From Candidatus Rokuibacteriota bacterium (GTDB lineage Bacteria > Methylomirabilota > Methylomirabilia > Rokubacteriales > CSP1-6): a DNA stretch of 64,000 nucleotides. The position numbers and the translations under genes are program-made. Below are positions 8,857 to 17,196 of the stretch, one piece after another (the stretch's first letter is position 1; each line of letters starts with the position of its first letter). The stretch is from positions 27,757-91,756 of the forward strand of contig JAUSJX010000115.1 of NCBI GenBank assembly GCA_030647435.1, read 5' to 3'. The notes beneath the pieces are model-generated. The model was not told the DNA's origin and ran no database searches. It saw only the letters and a program-made list of their open reading frames with translations.

Positions 8857-9288
8857 GTGGCCGCCCAGTACCAGCGCGGCCTCGCGCGGCGCGCGGCCAA
8901 CGGGCTCGTTCGCATGCTGGTGCGGCTGGGACTCGGCCCCGCGCGCACGTATCTCTTGACCGTCACGGGGCGGCGGAGCGGCGTGCCCCGCTCCACGCCC
9001 GTGACGCTCGTGGAGGAAGGCGGGCGGCGCTGGCTCGTCTCGCCGTACGGCGAGGTCGCCTGGGTGCGAAACCTGCGCGCGACTGGACGGGCTACCCTCT
9101 CGCACTGCGGGCGCACCGAGGCGGTCGCGGTGCGTGAGATCAAGCCCGAGGAGGCCGCTGCCGTGCTCAAGTGGTACGTGACGCGCGTGCCGATCACCCG
9201 CCCGTATTTCGACGTGAGGCCGGAGTCCGACCTTGACGCCTTCCGCGCCGAGGCGCCGCGGCACCCGGTCTTCGCCATCGTGGGCTGA
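8857..9288 (+). CDS. Deazaflavin (F420)-dependent nitroreductase-family protein (Ddn type)
   Basis: Split-barrel flavin/deazaflavin oxidoreductase of the Ddn (DUF385) family. The 143-residue protein has the family pattern LLTVTGRRSGVPRSTPV, then GRRWLVSPYGEVAWVRNLRA and a C-terminal substrate-facing half. The start is a GTG 3 bases after the previous stop. Family members reduce quinones or nitro compounds with F420H2; no F420 biosynthesis genes are in the window, so use of F420 is inferred from the family. Confidence 0.85.
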   Translation: MAAQYQRGLARRAANGLVRMLVRLGLGPARTYLLTVTGRRSGVPRSTPVTLVEEGGRRWLVSPYGEVAWVRNLRATGRATLSHCGRTEAVAVREIKPEEAAAVLKWYVTRVPITRPYFDVRPESDLDAFRAEAPRHPVFAIVG

Positions 9289-9291
9289 CCC

Positions 9292-9792
9292 GTGCGACTG
9301 ATCCCCGTGGGCCTCGGAGTCATCACGGTCCTTCAGACAGTCGCCGCCACTGCGGCCTATCCCGTTCTAACCTTGGCCGTCAGCCTCGCGGTCAGCGTTC
9401 TCGGCAACATGGTCAGCACCGATACCGGAGCGCGGACGGTCTTCTTCCTCTTCGGCCTGCCCACGGCCTTCGGCGTCCTGATACTAGCGGCCGTCTTCAT
9501 GGCGGTGCCGCTCGGCGTGTGTGTCGCGGGCGCGATCGTCGTGGGGCGGCTGGGGCGCCGCCGTGACGCGACGGCCTCGATGGTTCAGCTGCTGAAGTTC
9601 GGCGCGGCGGTGGTCATCATCAACGTGGCGGTCCTGCTCGTCGGCGTCGTGTTCTGGCCCATCTGGTTCTACAGCGAGAAGCTGGCCACGCTCATCTCGC
9701 TCCGGCCGCTCGTCCTCTCCTTCGCCCTAAACGCCGTCCTCGACGCCGCCCTCGCAGGCACCGTGCTCCGCTCCCAGCTCACGACGCGATAG
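9292..9792 (+). CDS. Hypothetical integral membrane protein
   Basis: Not recognised. The 166-residue protein has four hydrophobic segments (roughly residues 8-38, 48-82, 98-124 and 138-158) joined by short loops, with an Arg-rich GRLGRRRDA between the second and third. The start is a GTG 3 bases after the Ddn-type gene, so it is likely translated with it. No motif points to a function. Confidence 0.6.
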   Translation: MRLIPVGLGVITVLQTVAATAAYPVLTLAVSLAVSVLGNMVSTDTGARTVFFLFGLPTAFGVLILAAVFMAVPLGVCVAGAIVVGRLGRRRDATASMVQLLKFGAAVVIINVAVLLVGVVFWPIWFYSEKLATLISLRPLVLSFALNAVLDAALAGTVLRSQLTTR

Positions 9793-9805
9793 ACGCACAG
9801 GCGAG

Positions 9806-10138
9806 ATGAACGAGAAAAGGCGGTACATCCTCCGACGGAGGAAGCAGGACGGGCAGGATGAGTACGTACCTGTCACAAACTTTACTGTGCAGATTTACCG
9901 ATGCGGCCTCAGGGCGGGCGACCGTCTCAGACTCAAGAGGTCGCTGGCCGGGCTTGATGAAGCGGGAGTTCCCACCGGCTTGACTCATGAGGCCGGCCAA
10001 CTCTGGACCGCTCTGACGGGCGCTCCGGAGGATCCAGAAACGCTGTGGCTACAGCAGCCTGATGGCGAGTTGCACAGCTGGTCAGACGACAGATCGATCT
10101 TCGAGTACTTCGAGAAGATGGAGAGGGCGGCGCCCTAG
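9806..10138 (+). CDS. Hypothetical soluble protein
   Basis: Not recognised. The 110-residue protein is basic at the N-terminus (MNEKRRYILRRRKQDG) and acidic near the C-terminus (SIFEYFEKMERAAP), with no membrane segment or known motif. It starts 13 bases after the membrane-protein gene. The ATG at 9806 is preceded by GGCGAG, a weak ribosome site. It is the last gene before a hairpin-rich repeat. Confidence 0.5.
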   Translation: MNEKRRYILRRRKQDGQDEYVPVTNFTVQIYRCGLRAGDRLRLKRSLAGLDEAGVPTGLTHEAGQLWTALTGAPEDPETLWLQQPDGELHSWSDDRSIFEYFEKMERAAP

Positions 10139-10164
10139 TCCGGATTATTCACGAACAGAGCGCC

Positions 10165-10242
10165 ACCCTCACCCGACCCTCTCCCTCTCCGAGGGAGAGG
10201 GAGCCGTTTCGATACCCTCGCCCCCGGAGAGGGCAGGGTGAG
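10165..10242. repeat. Palindromic intergenic repeat, CCCTCACCC...CCCTCTCCC type
   Basis: The core is a perfect 11-bp hairpin, CCCTCTCCCTC (10177-10187) pairing with GAGGGAGAGGG (10191-10201) across a 3-base loop. An outer pair, CCCTCACCC near 10167 and GGGTGAGGG near 10236, encloses it. It lies in the gap between the converging hypothetical gene (ending 10138) and the amidase (ending 10300), so it may also act as a bidirectional terminator. A related copy is found at 28980-29015. Confidence 0.7.
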
Positions 10243-10299
10243 GGGGAGCCGAGGACGCGCAACACGTGCCCGTCGATAATTCAGGCTAGGAGAGCGCCC

Positions 10300-11733
10300 T
10301 CAGGACGCGATAGGCGGCTTCTTGTCGAACCAGGGGTGCGCTTTCTCGAGCTGGGCGCCCAGCGAGAGGATGGTGCCCTCCTCGCCGTAGCGCCCTGCCA
10401 GCTGGACCGCGATGGGGAAGCCCGAGGCCGTGCGGCCGAGCGGGAGCATCAGCGCCGGCTGGCCGGTGAGATTGAACCAGACGGTGAAGGGCGAGAAGGT
10501 GAAGACGCGGCGCCAGTACTCGTCCACGTCCTCCAGCATCATGTCGATCCAGCCGAGCTTGGGCGGCAGCGTGCCGAGGCCCGGCGTCAGCAGTACGTCG
10601 TAGCCCGCGTGGAAGGCCGCCATCTGCCTGCCGAGGCGGTGCATCGTCTGCGTCGCGCGCACGTAGTCGGCGGCGGCGATCTTCTCGCCCTTCTGCGCCG
10701 TGCCCCACGTGACGTTCTCGACCTCGCCCTTGCGCGCCGGGCGCCCCGCCGTCGGGTGGCTCGCGAGGTTCACCACCATGTTGGCGGCGGCCAGCGTGAG
10801 GAAGGTCGGCACGACATCCGCGCGGTCGATCTCCGGATCGGCCTCTTGGACCTTGTGGCCCAGGTCCTTGCAGAGGACGACCGTCTCGGCGAGGGCTTTC
10901 AGATACTCGGTATCGACGGGAGCGCCGTTCGGCGCCGCGGTCGTGTAGGCGATGCGTAACGGCCTGCGCTCGGCCTGGACGTCGGCGAGGAAGGACCGCG
11001 GCGGAGGCGGCGCGACGTAGGGATCGCCGGGGCCCGCGCCGGCGGTGGCGTCGAGGAGCGCCGCGGTGTCGCGCACCGTAAGCGTCAGCGCGTGCTCGGT
11101 CGAGCAGCCGCCGAGCCCCTCGCCCGTATACGGCGCCAGCGTATTGCGCCCGCGTGTGGGCTTCAGCCCGACGATGCCGCAGCAGGCCGCGGGGACGCGG
11201 ATCGAGCCGAAGCCGTCCGAGCCGTGCGCCATCGGCAGCATGCGCGCGCCGACCGACGCCGCCGCGCCGCCGCTCGAGCCGCCAGAGATACGCGTGAGAT
11301 CCCACGGGCTCTTGGTCGGGCCGTAAAGCTGCGGTTCGCAGGTCAGCGAGAGCCCGAGCTCGCAGGTATTGGTGCGGCCGAAGATGACGAGGCCCGCCCA
11401 CTTGAGCCGCTTCACGTGCTCGCTGTCGGCCGTGGGCGGCGGCGCGTCGGCGAAGAACTTCGAGCCGCGCGTCATCTTGACGCCCGCCAGCGAAGCCGTC
11501 AGGTCCTTGAGGAGAAATGGCACGCCCGTGAACGGGCCGTCGGGCAGGCCGTCGGCGATGGTCTTGCGGCCGTAGTCGTAGAGCTTCATGGTCACGGCGT
11601 TGACCGCGCCGTTGCGCGCCTCGACGCGCTCGATGGCGGCCTCGAGCAGCTCGGTGGGCGAGACCTTGCCGCGCTTGACCTGATCCGCCAGGCCGAGGGC
11701 GTCGTACTGCTCGAAGTCCGCGAAGGCCTTCAC
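10300..11733 (-). CDS. Amidase (amidase-signature family)
   Basis: Hydrolyses a carboxamide with the Ser-cisSer-Lys triad. In this 477-residue protein Lys76 is in FLLKDLTA, the cis-Ser lies in GGSSGG (residues 151-156) and the nucleophile is Ser177 in GSDGFGSIR; the usual GGS is FGS here. The GTG at 11733 starts 2 bases after the stop of the LLM gene and the protein begins with the expected helix (FADFEQYDALGLADQVKRG); the longer open frame upstream is the LLM gene in another phase. Pairing with an LLM oxidoreductase suggests use of an amide-containing compound (inference). Confidence 0.9.
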   Translation of the reverse strand: MKAFADFEQYDALGLADQVKRGKVSPTELLEAAIERVEARNGAVNAVTMKLYDYGRKTIADGLPDGPFTGVPFLLKDLTASLAGVKMTRGSKFFADAPPPTADSEHVKRLKWAGLVIFGRTNTCELGLSLTCEPQLYGPTKSPWDLTRISGGSSGGAAASVGARMLPMAHGSDGFGSIRVPAACCGIVGLKPTRGRNTLAPYTGEGLGGCSTEHALTLTVRDTAALLDATAGAGPGDPYVAPPPPRSFLADVQAERRPLRIAYTTAAPNGAPVDTEYLKALAETVVLCKDLGHKVQEADPEIDRADVVPTFLTLAAANMVVNLASHPTAGRPARKGEVENVTWGTAQKGEKIAAADYVRATQTMHRLGRQMAAFHAGYDVLLTPGLGTLPPKLGWIDMMLEDVDEYWRRVFTFSPFTVWFNLTGQPALMLPLGRTASGFPIAVQLAGRYGEEGTILSLGAQLEKAHPWFDKKPPIAS

Positions 11734-11735
11734 GC

Positions 11736-12674
11736 CTACGCCTTGCGGAGAGCGGGAGCGACTTTCTCTATGAACGTGTCGAGCGGCTTGAGCTGGTCCT
11801 TCCCGAGGAACATGGTCGGGATGAAGAGCAGGCCGACGCCGGACTCGCGGAGCTTGCCGAGCTTGTCCTGGATCTGGGCGACGCTGCCCGCGAGCAGGGT
11901 GTCCTTGGCCGACTCCTCGTCGCGTGCCATGCGCTTCATGAAAATCTGCTGGATCTTGTCGATCTCGGCGCGGTCTTCGCTGAGCACCGGCACCATGACG
12001 GCCGAGCGCAGGATGGTCTTGGGATCGCGCCCGATGGCCGCGCAGTACCCGTCGAGGATCTTTCCCTTCGTCGCGAGGGTCTCCGGGCCGCCCCAGACGT
12101 TCCAGTGGTCGGCCCAGCGCGCGACGATCTTGAGCGTGACCTTCTCGCCGCCGCCGCCGATCATCAGCTCGGGGCGCGGCTTCTGGACCGGCTTGGGCAT
12201 AAGTGGCGCGTCGTCGAGCTGGTAGTACTTGCCCTTGAAGGTCGAGCGCTCCTGGGTCCAGAGCATGTTCAAGACCTGGCAGGCCTCGTCGAGGCGCTGG
12301 AGCCGCTCGCCCACCGTGTAGAACGGCATGCCGTAGGCCGTGTGCTCGTTCTCCTGCCAGCCGGCGCCCATGCCGCAGATGAGACGGCCGCCCGAGATGA
12401 TGTCCACGTTGGCGGCCATCTTGGCGAGCACCGCGGGATGGCGGTAGGTATTGCCCGAGACGATGGTCCCGACCCGCATCCGCTTGGTGAGCGCGGCCAA
12501 TGCGGTGAGCGTCGTCCAGCTCTCGAGCATGTCGCCGACCCGGTCGGGGGTGTTCGGCATGAAGTGGTCGGTAACGCATGCCGCGTCCCAGCCCGTCTGC
12601 TCCGCGTGGCGCCAGAGCGCGACGACGTCGTTCCAAGTGGTATTGCCCATGCTGGAGAAAATGGCGAAGCGCAT
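11736..12674 (-). CDS. LLM-class F420/flavin-dependent oxidoreductase
   Basis: Luciferase-like TIM-barrel oxidoreductase. The 312-residue protein opens MRFAIFSSMG and has WDAACVTDHFMPN, GTIVSGNTYRHPAVLA and ISGGRLICGMGAGWQENE, which are typical of the F420-dependent group. It lies between purE upstream (9 bases) and the amidase downstream (2 bases) on the minus strand. The reaction could be an F420H2 reduction or an FMNH2 monooxygenation; the sequence does not distinguish them with certainty. Confidence 0.88.
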   Translation of the reverse strand: MRFAIFSSMGNTTWNDVVALWRHAEQTGWDAACVTDHFMPNTPDRVGDMLESWTTLTALAALTKRMRVGTIVSGNTYRHPAVLAKMAANVDIISGGRLICGMGAGWQENEHTAYGMPFYTVGERLQRLDEACQVLNMLWTQERSTFKGKYYQLDDAPLMPKPVQKPRPELMIGGGGEKVTLKIVARWADHWNVWGGPETLATKGKILDGYCAAIGRDPKTILRSAVMVPVLSEDRAEIDKIQQIFMKRMARDEESAKDTLLAGSVAQIQDKLGKLRESGVGLLFIPTMFLGKDQLKPLDTFIEKVAPALRKA

Positions 12675-12683
12675 GCTGGCTCC

Positions 12684-13178
<495 letters not shown>

Positions 13179-13232
13179 ACGCTGGAGACCGAACGATGCC
13201 GCAGGCTATGCGGTTAGTCAAGCGGTTTCGGG

Positions 13233-13238
13233 GATAAT
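13233..13238 (+). promoter_or_regulatory. Probable -10 element (GATAAT) before the GT9 gene
   Basis: GATAAT, one base from TATAAT, lies 8 bases before the GTG start at 13247 in the divergent gap with purE. The transcript would have a very short or no leader. Confidence 0.4.
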
Positions 13239-13246
13239 AGGGCTCC

Positions 13247-14146
13247 GTGGCTCAAGAACCCATCGACACCCTCGTGATTCACCCAGGCGCGCTCGGCGAC
13301 GTCCTCCAGGCCGTGCCGGCGCTCGAAGCGCTCGGGCGCCTCGGCCACCGGCTGACCTTCGCGGGCCAGCCGCGGCTGGGCGAGCTGCTCCAGGGCTCGG
13401 GCCTCGTGCTCGCGGCGACATCGTTCGACACCTTCGGCCTCGAAGCGCTCTTCGCCGACGTGCAGGTGCCGGACCGTCTCGCGTCGAGGCTTGGGCACTT
13501 CCGGCGCGTCGTCTCGTGGTTCGGCGCCCGCGAGCCCGGCTACGCAGGGCGGCTCGGCGCGCTCGTCCCCGACGTGATCGTGGCGCCGCCGGTGCCCGAC
13601 GACGACTCTCCGCTGACCGTCTGGGAGCACCTCGTCGCGACGCTCCACCCGTGGGGCGTGGCGCGTCCTGCCGAGCTCCATGCGCTCGCGACCACCGAAC
13701 GCTGGCGCATCGCCGCGCGAACCGCGCTCATGGTGCTTGGCGTGGACGAAGGCCGCCCGCTCCTCATCGCGCACCCAGGCGCCGGCGCGCGCTGGAAGCA
13801 GGCTCCGGCCGCGCGCTTCGCCCAGGCGCTCGAGCGCATGGTGGCAGGCGCCGGCTTCGAGGTCGTGGTGCACCAGGGTCCGGCCGACGGCCCCGCGGTG
13901 GACGCGCTCGTCACCACACTCGGCATCCCCGCGCATCGCTACCTCGAGCCGTCGCTGACGGAGCTGGCGGGCGCGCTGGCGCTGGCCCAGGCCTATTTCG
14001 GCAGCGACTCGGGCGTGAGCCACCTGGCCGCATGCGTGGGGACACCGAGCGTCATCCTCTATCCGCCCGAGACGCTCAGGCAGTGGGCCCCGTGGGCGCC
14101 CACCGCCGTGGCGCTGGGCGTCGGATCCGAAGGAGACCTGCCATGA
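13247..14146 (+). CDS. Glycosyltransferase family 9 (heptosyltransferase-like)
   Basis: GT-B-fold transferase of the lipopolysaccharide heptosyltransferase family. The 299-residue protein opens with DTLVIHPGALGDVLQAVPAL, the family N-terminal Rossmann strand and GALGD loop. It has LIAHPGAGARWKQAPAARFA mid-protein and the nucleotide-sugar motif FGSDSGVSHLAA near residue 250. The GTG at 13247 starts directly before the first strand. It overlaps the LOG-family gene by ATGA, so the two are translationally coupled. No other LPS genes are adjacent. Confidence 0.88.
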   Translation: MAQEPIDTLVIHPGALGDVLQAVPALEALGRLGHRLTFAGQPRLGELLQGSGLVLAATSFDTFGLEALFADVQVPDRLASRLGHFRRVVSWFGAREPGYAGRLGALVPDVIVAPPVPDDDSPLTVWEHLVATLHPWGVARPAELHALATTERWRIAARTALMVLGVDEGRPLLIAHPGAGARWKQAPAARFAQALERMVAGAGFEVVVHQGPADGPAVDALVTTLGIPAHRYLEPSLTELAGALALAQAYFGSDSGVSHLAACVGTPSVILYPPETLRQWAPWAPTAVALGVGSEGDLP

Positions 14147-14916
14147 CGGGCGACATGGAGCTGCGCGCGCGGAGGCGGCGCCGGTGGGGCGAGGTCTCCG
14201 CCGATCCCGACGACCGGCGGTTCCTCGCGGGCCCCCAGTCGCGGCTCCGCGAGCTCCTGTGGGCGCTCAGGATCTTCGTCGAGTTCATCCGTGGCTTCAG
14301 GGCGCTGCACTTCATCGGGCCCTGCGTCACCGTCTTCGGTTCGGCCCGTTTCCCGGAGCAGCACAAGTACTACGAGATGGCGCGCCGGGTCGGGGCCCAG
14401 CTGGCACGGGACGGCTTCACCGTCATGACGGGTGGCGGCCCCGGGATCATGGAGGCGGCGAACCGCGGGGCCAAGGAGGCGGGCGGCCGCTCCATCGGGT
14501 GCAACATCGAGCTGCCCCAGGAACAAAAGCCCAATACCTACCTCGATCGGTGGGTGACGTTTCGCCACTTCTTCGTCCGCAAGGTGATGCTCGTCAAGTA
14601 CTCCTACGCATTCATCGCTATGCCCGGAGGCTTCGGGACTCTCGACGAGGTAACCGAGGCGGCGACGCTCGTCCAGACCCACAAGATCGCCGGCTTCCCG
14701 ATCGTGCTCATGGGCGTCGAATTCTGGAAGCCGCTGCTGGACTTCATGCGCGCCTCGCTGGTCAAGGAAGGCACGATCGACCCCGTGGACGTGGACGAGT
14801 TCTTCGTGACCGACTCGCCGGAGGATGCGGCGGCCCACGTCCGCAACATCGGCCTGCAGCGCTTCGGGCTCACCTACGGGCCGAGGATGAAGCGCCGCTG
14901 GTTCCTCGGCGAGTAA
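14143..14916 (+). CDS. LOG-family / TIGR00730 Rossmann-fold protein
   Basis: Member of the lysine-decarboxylase-like family; characterised LOG enzymes release free cytokinin bases or act as nucleotide 5'-monophosphate phosphoribohydrolases. The 257-residue protein has TGGGPGIMEAANRGAKEAGG (from residue 96) and the phosphate-binding PGGFGTLDE (161-169). Residues 1-55 form a basic N-terminal extension. It overlaps the GT9 gene by four bases. Confidence 0.9.
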   Translation: MTGDMELRARRRRRWGEVSADPDDRRFLAGPQSRLRELLWALRIFVEFIRGFRALHFIGPCVTVFGSARFPEQHKYYEMARRVGAQLARDGFTVMTGGGPGIMEAANRGAKEAGGRSIGCNIELPQEQKPNTYLDRWVTFRHFFVRKVMLVKYSYAFIAMPGGFGTLDEVTEAATLVQTHKIAGFPIVLMGVEFWKPLLDFMRASLVKEGTIDPVDVDEFFVTDSPEDAAAHVRNIGLQRFGLTYGPRMKRRWFLGE

Positions 14917-14921
14917 GGCGG

Positions 14922-14927
14922 TAGAAT
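14922..14927 (+). promoter_or_regulatory. Probable -10 element (TAGAAT) before the DinB-family gene
   Basis: TAGAAT lies six bases after the LOG-gene stop and 22 bases before the next ATG, with a GGGAGG ribosome site at 14935-14940 in between. The same hexamer precedes the HdeD gene at 24670. Confidence 0.4.
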
Positions 14928-14949
14928 CACGCACGGGAGGATCCGGGCC

Positions 14950-15456
14950 ATGGCACACGCGAAAGTCAACGAGCTCCGCGGCCGCAGCGACAAGGCTTGG
15001 GCGCAGCTGAGATCGCAGCTCCAGGGCATGGAGCCGCACCTCGACAAGAGCGACGCCCCGGGACAGTGGACCACCCGCGAGGTCCTCTGCCACATGCTCT
15101 TCGAGCCCGGCTGGAAGCCCGTGCCGGTGCTCAAATCCTTCGCCCACCAGAACCTGCCCGTGATCGACATCAAGCCGAGCGAGACCGACGTCAGCAGCGA
15201 GCGCAAGGCCATGACCCTCAAGCAGTACATGGACGCCCTCGACGCCCAGCGGCGCGAGGTGATGGCCTATCTCGACGGGCTCAGCGAGGCAGAGCTCAGC
15301 CGCAAGTCGCGCATCCCGCTCTTCAAGGAGATCATGGGCACCGACGAGGTCGACATCCCGACCTACGTCGGCGCGCTCTTCGAGTACCACTGGAACGACC
15401 ACGCGGGGCAAATCGCCAAGATCCGCAAGGCGGCAGGCCTGCCCGACGCGAAGTAA
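14950..15456 (+). CDS. DinB-like protein (DinB/YfiT four-helix metal-binding fold)
   Basis: Four-helix-bundle protein of the DinB/YfiT group, whose members bind a metal through three histidines and include thiol transferases. The 168-residue protein has WTTREVLCHMLFE (first His), PTYVGALFEYHWNDHAGQ (two further His in HWNDH) and the expected helical spacing. The reaction is not known. It has its own promoter-like TAGAAT and ribosome site and ends at a terminator-like hairpin shared with dps. Confidence 0.75.
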   Translation: MAHAKVNELRGRSDKAWAQLRSQLQGMEPHLDKSDAPGQWTTREVLCHMLFEPGWKPVPVLKSFAHQNLPVIDIKPSETDVSSERKAMTLKQYMDALDAQRREVMAYLDGLSEAELSRKSRIPLFKEIMGTDEVDIPTYVGALFEYHWNDHAGQIAKIRKAAGLPDAK

Positions 15457-15464
15457 AAGCGAGA

Positions 15465-15499
15465 ACGGGGCGGGACGGCTCGTCGCCGCCCCACCCCGT
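15465..15499. terminator. Hairpin between convergent dinB-like and dps genes
   Basis: ACGGGGCGGGACGGC (15465-15479) can pair with GCCGCCCCACCCCGT (15485-15499) at 13 of 15 positions around a 5-base loop. It lies exactly between two convergent stop codons. Neither side has a T-run, so it is terminator-like and not a classical intrinsic terminator. Confidence 0.5.
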
Positions 15500-15517
15500 G
15501 GTTGTGGAAGGACCGGG

Positions 15518-15994
15518 TTAGGCTTCGACGAACGCTCTAAGCATCCAGGCCATCTTCTCGTGCTTCTCCATCAGGCCCGTGAGGAAGTCGCTGGTGCCGG
15601 CGTCGCTGAACTTGTCCATGGCGGTCGCGAGATCCCCACGCAGCGTCCGGATCACGTCCTCGTGGTTCGCCAGCAGGGCGGACAGCATGCCCGTGGCGTC
15701 CGGGTGCTGCCCAGGGTGCTCCTTGAGACGCGTGGCCTTGGTGAACTCGGTCAGCGTGCCGGGTGACTTGGCGCCAAGCTGACGGATGCGCTCGGCGACC
15801 TCGTCCACGAAACCGTCGAGCTCCTCGTACTGCGCCTCGAAGAACTTGTGCAGGTCGTTGAACTGCGGGCCCACCACGTTCCAGTGGTAGTTGCGGGTCT
15901 TGGTGTACAGCAGGTATTCGTCAGCCAGGAGTGGCGCCAAGAGCTTGATGACGCCGTCCCGGTTCGCGTCTGGGATACCAATATTGGGCTTCAT
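15518..15994 (-). CDS. dps: Dps: DNA-binding ferritin-like stress protein
   Basis: Forms a 12-subunit cage that oxidises and stores iron and protects DNA. The 158-residue protein has the inter-subunit ferroxidase residues: His37 in NYHWNV, His49, and Asp64/Glu68 in GFVDEVAERIR, the hallmark Dps pattern. The N-terminus (MKPNIGIPDANRDG) is short and not strongly basic, so DNA binding by a Lys-rich tail is not evident. An AAGGAG ribosome site precedes the ATG. Confidence 0.93.
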   Translation of the reverse strand: MKPNIGIPDANRDGVIKLLAPLLADEYLLYTKTRNYHWNVVGPQFNDLHKFFEAQYEELDGFVDEVAERIRQLGAKSPGTLTEFTKATRLKEHPGQHPDATGMLSALLANHEDVIRTLRGDLATAMDKFSDAGTSDFLTGLMEKHEKMAWMLRAFVEA

Positions 15995-16053
15995 GGGTAA
16001 GAACTCCTTTCTGCTTGTTTAGATGCCGCGGCGCGCCCGATGGTCGCAGGCCC

Positions 16054-16368
16054 TTACGCCAGGATTTCGCTGATCTGCATCTGCGGGGTCAGGTTGGTGA
16101 AGTTGGGCACGTCGCCCATGAGCTCCTTGCCGTGGGCCTTCATGCCCTTCTGGAAGTCGTCGAGGGAGTTCCAGTAGAGGTGGCCGGTACACACCTAGGG
16201 CGCAGCCTGCCCCGACGCACCTCCCGCGAGCCCCTTGTCCACCTCGGTGCGCACGAGACCGAGGGAGCCCAGGCGCTCGCGCACGAGTGCCATGTGCTTC
16301 TTGGCGTAGTAGTCGAGGTCGAACTTGCCCCCGTTCTTGCCGGCGTACATCACGGAAACGCGGAACAT
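16054..16368 (-). pseudogene. EthD-family gene with an in-frame TAG at codon 58
   Basis: A 105-codon frame that starts after a good ribosome site (AAAGGAGG) and reads as an intact EthD-type dimeric alpha/beta-barrel protein: MFRVSVMYAG..DLDYYAKKHMALV.., then GHLYWNSLDDFQKGM and PNFTNLTPQMQISEILA. Codon 58 (16195-16197) is TAG in the stretch QAAP*VCTGHLYW, where relatives usually have Tyr; TAC to TAG is one base. Reading frame and homology continue unchanged on both sides, so it is a recent nonsense mutation, a sequencing error, or a read-through stop. Confidence 0.75.
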
Positions 16369-16387
16369 GGGCCTGCCTCCTTTAATA

Positions 16388-16416
16388 CCGTGGGTATGGA
16401 GTCATTGTACCCACGG
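16388..16416 (-). promoter_or_regulatory. Operator-like palindrome over a TACAAT box upstream of the EthD gene
   Basis: A perfect 9-bp inverted repeat, CCGTGGGTA (16388-16396) and TACCCACGG (16408-16416), spaced by 11 bases, lies 20 bases upstream of the EthD-type start. On the minus strand the distal arm runs into TACAAT, a good -10 hexamer, so a dimeric repressor bound here would cover the promoter. A hairpin role in the RNA is the alternative. Confidence 0.45.
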
Positions 16417-16490
16417 GGGGAAGGCTCTGCCAGCCGATGACCTGGAAGCCCCTCTCGTGGAGGCAGCGGCGGAGGACCCCCGGAATTTGT

Positions 16491-17174
16491 TCAGGGCTCG
16501 CGCCGGTAATACCAGCGGTGGAGCCGGGCCGGCGCAACCCCGGCCATATAGAAGAAGCGGAGCGCCCACATGAGGAGGATAGTCCGGAGCGCGCCCTCCC
16601 GCTCCCACTTCCGGGCCGACGTCGTCACGGCCATCCGCAGGGCGGCCATCTGCCCACGACGCTTGAGGCGTCGGCAGAGCTCGACGTCTTCCATCAGCGG
16701 CATGTCCGGATAGCCGCCCAAGGCTTCAAAGGGCTCCCGGCAGACGAAGATGGCCTGATCGCCCGTCGAGATGCCGCTCCAGCGGGAGCGCTGGTTCATG
16801 AACCAGGCGATCATCCGGAACACGGGCCGCGGGTTGTCGAAGCGGACGTCGAAGCGCCCCGCGACGACGCCGGGATCTCTGGCCGCGGCTTCCACGGCGG
16901 CGAGCGCGCCGTCGGGCAGGAGCGTGTCGGCGTGGAGGAAGAGCAGGACGTCGCCGCGCGCCGCGCGCGCTCCCGCGTTCATCTGGCGCGCGCGCCCGCG
17001 GGGGCTCGCGAGCAGCCGGACTTGCGGGGAGCGCGCCGCGATGGCGGCCGTCGCGTCCGTGCTGCCGCCATCCACCAGGACGACCTCGGCGCCGGGGAAG
17101 CGCGCCACGAGATCGGGCAGCAGGCGTTCGAGGTTGGGCGCCTCGTCGAGGGCGGGGATGACGATGCTGATCAG
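16491..17174 (-). CDS. TIGR04283-family glycosyltransferase (GT2 fold)
   Basis: GT-A transferase of the family that public databases often label arsenosugar-biosynthesis glycosyltransferase from its gene context. Family motifs are VVLVDGGSTD, the metal-binding LLFLHADTLLP, and STGDQAIFVCREPFEALGG. The first strand, ISIVIPALDEAPNLERLL, begins at 17171, so a start at the later GTG (17108) would delete it. No ATG, GTG or TTG fits there, and CTG at 17174 is the best candidate for a 227-residue protein. It is the last gene of a five-gene operon, 22 bases after the VTT-DUF547 gene. Confidence 0.82.
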   Translation of the reverse strand: MISIVIPALDEAPNLERLLPDLVARFPGAEVVLVDGGSTDATAAIAARSPQVRLLASPRGRARQMNAGARAARGDVLLFLHADTLLPDGALAAVEAAARDPGVVAGRFDVRFDNPRPVFRMIAWFMNQRSRWSGISTGDQAIFVCREPFEALGGYPDMPLMEDVELCRRLKRRGQMAALRMAVTTSARKWEREGALRTILLMWALRFFYMAGVAPARLHRWYYRREP

Positions 17175-17196
17175 AAGGCGCGCCGGCGCCGGAGCC

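Noticed and set aside
10300..12636. A 778-codon frame joining the LLM and amidase genes.
   Set aside because: The first 300 codons are the LLM gene out of phase; the amidase has its own GTG two bases after the LLM stop.
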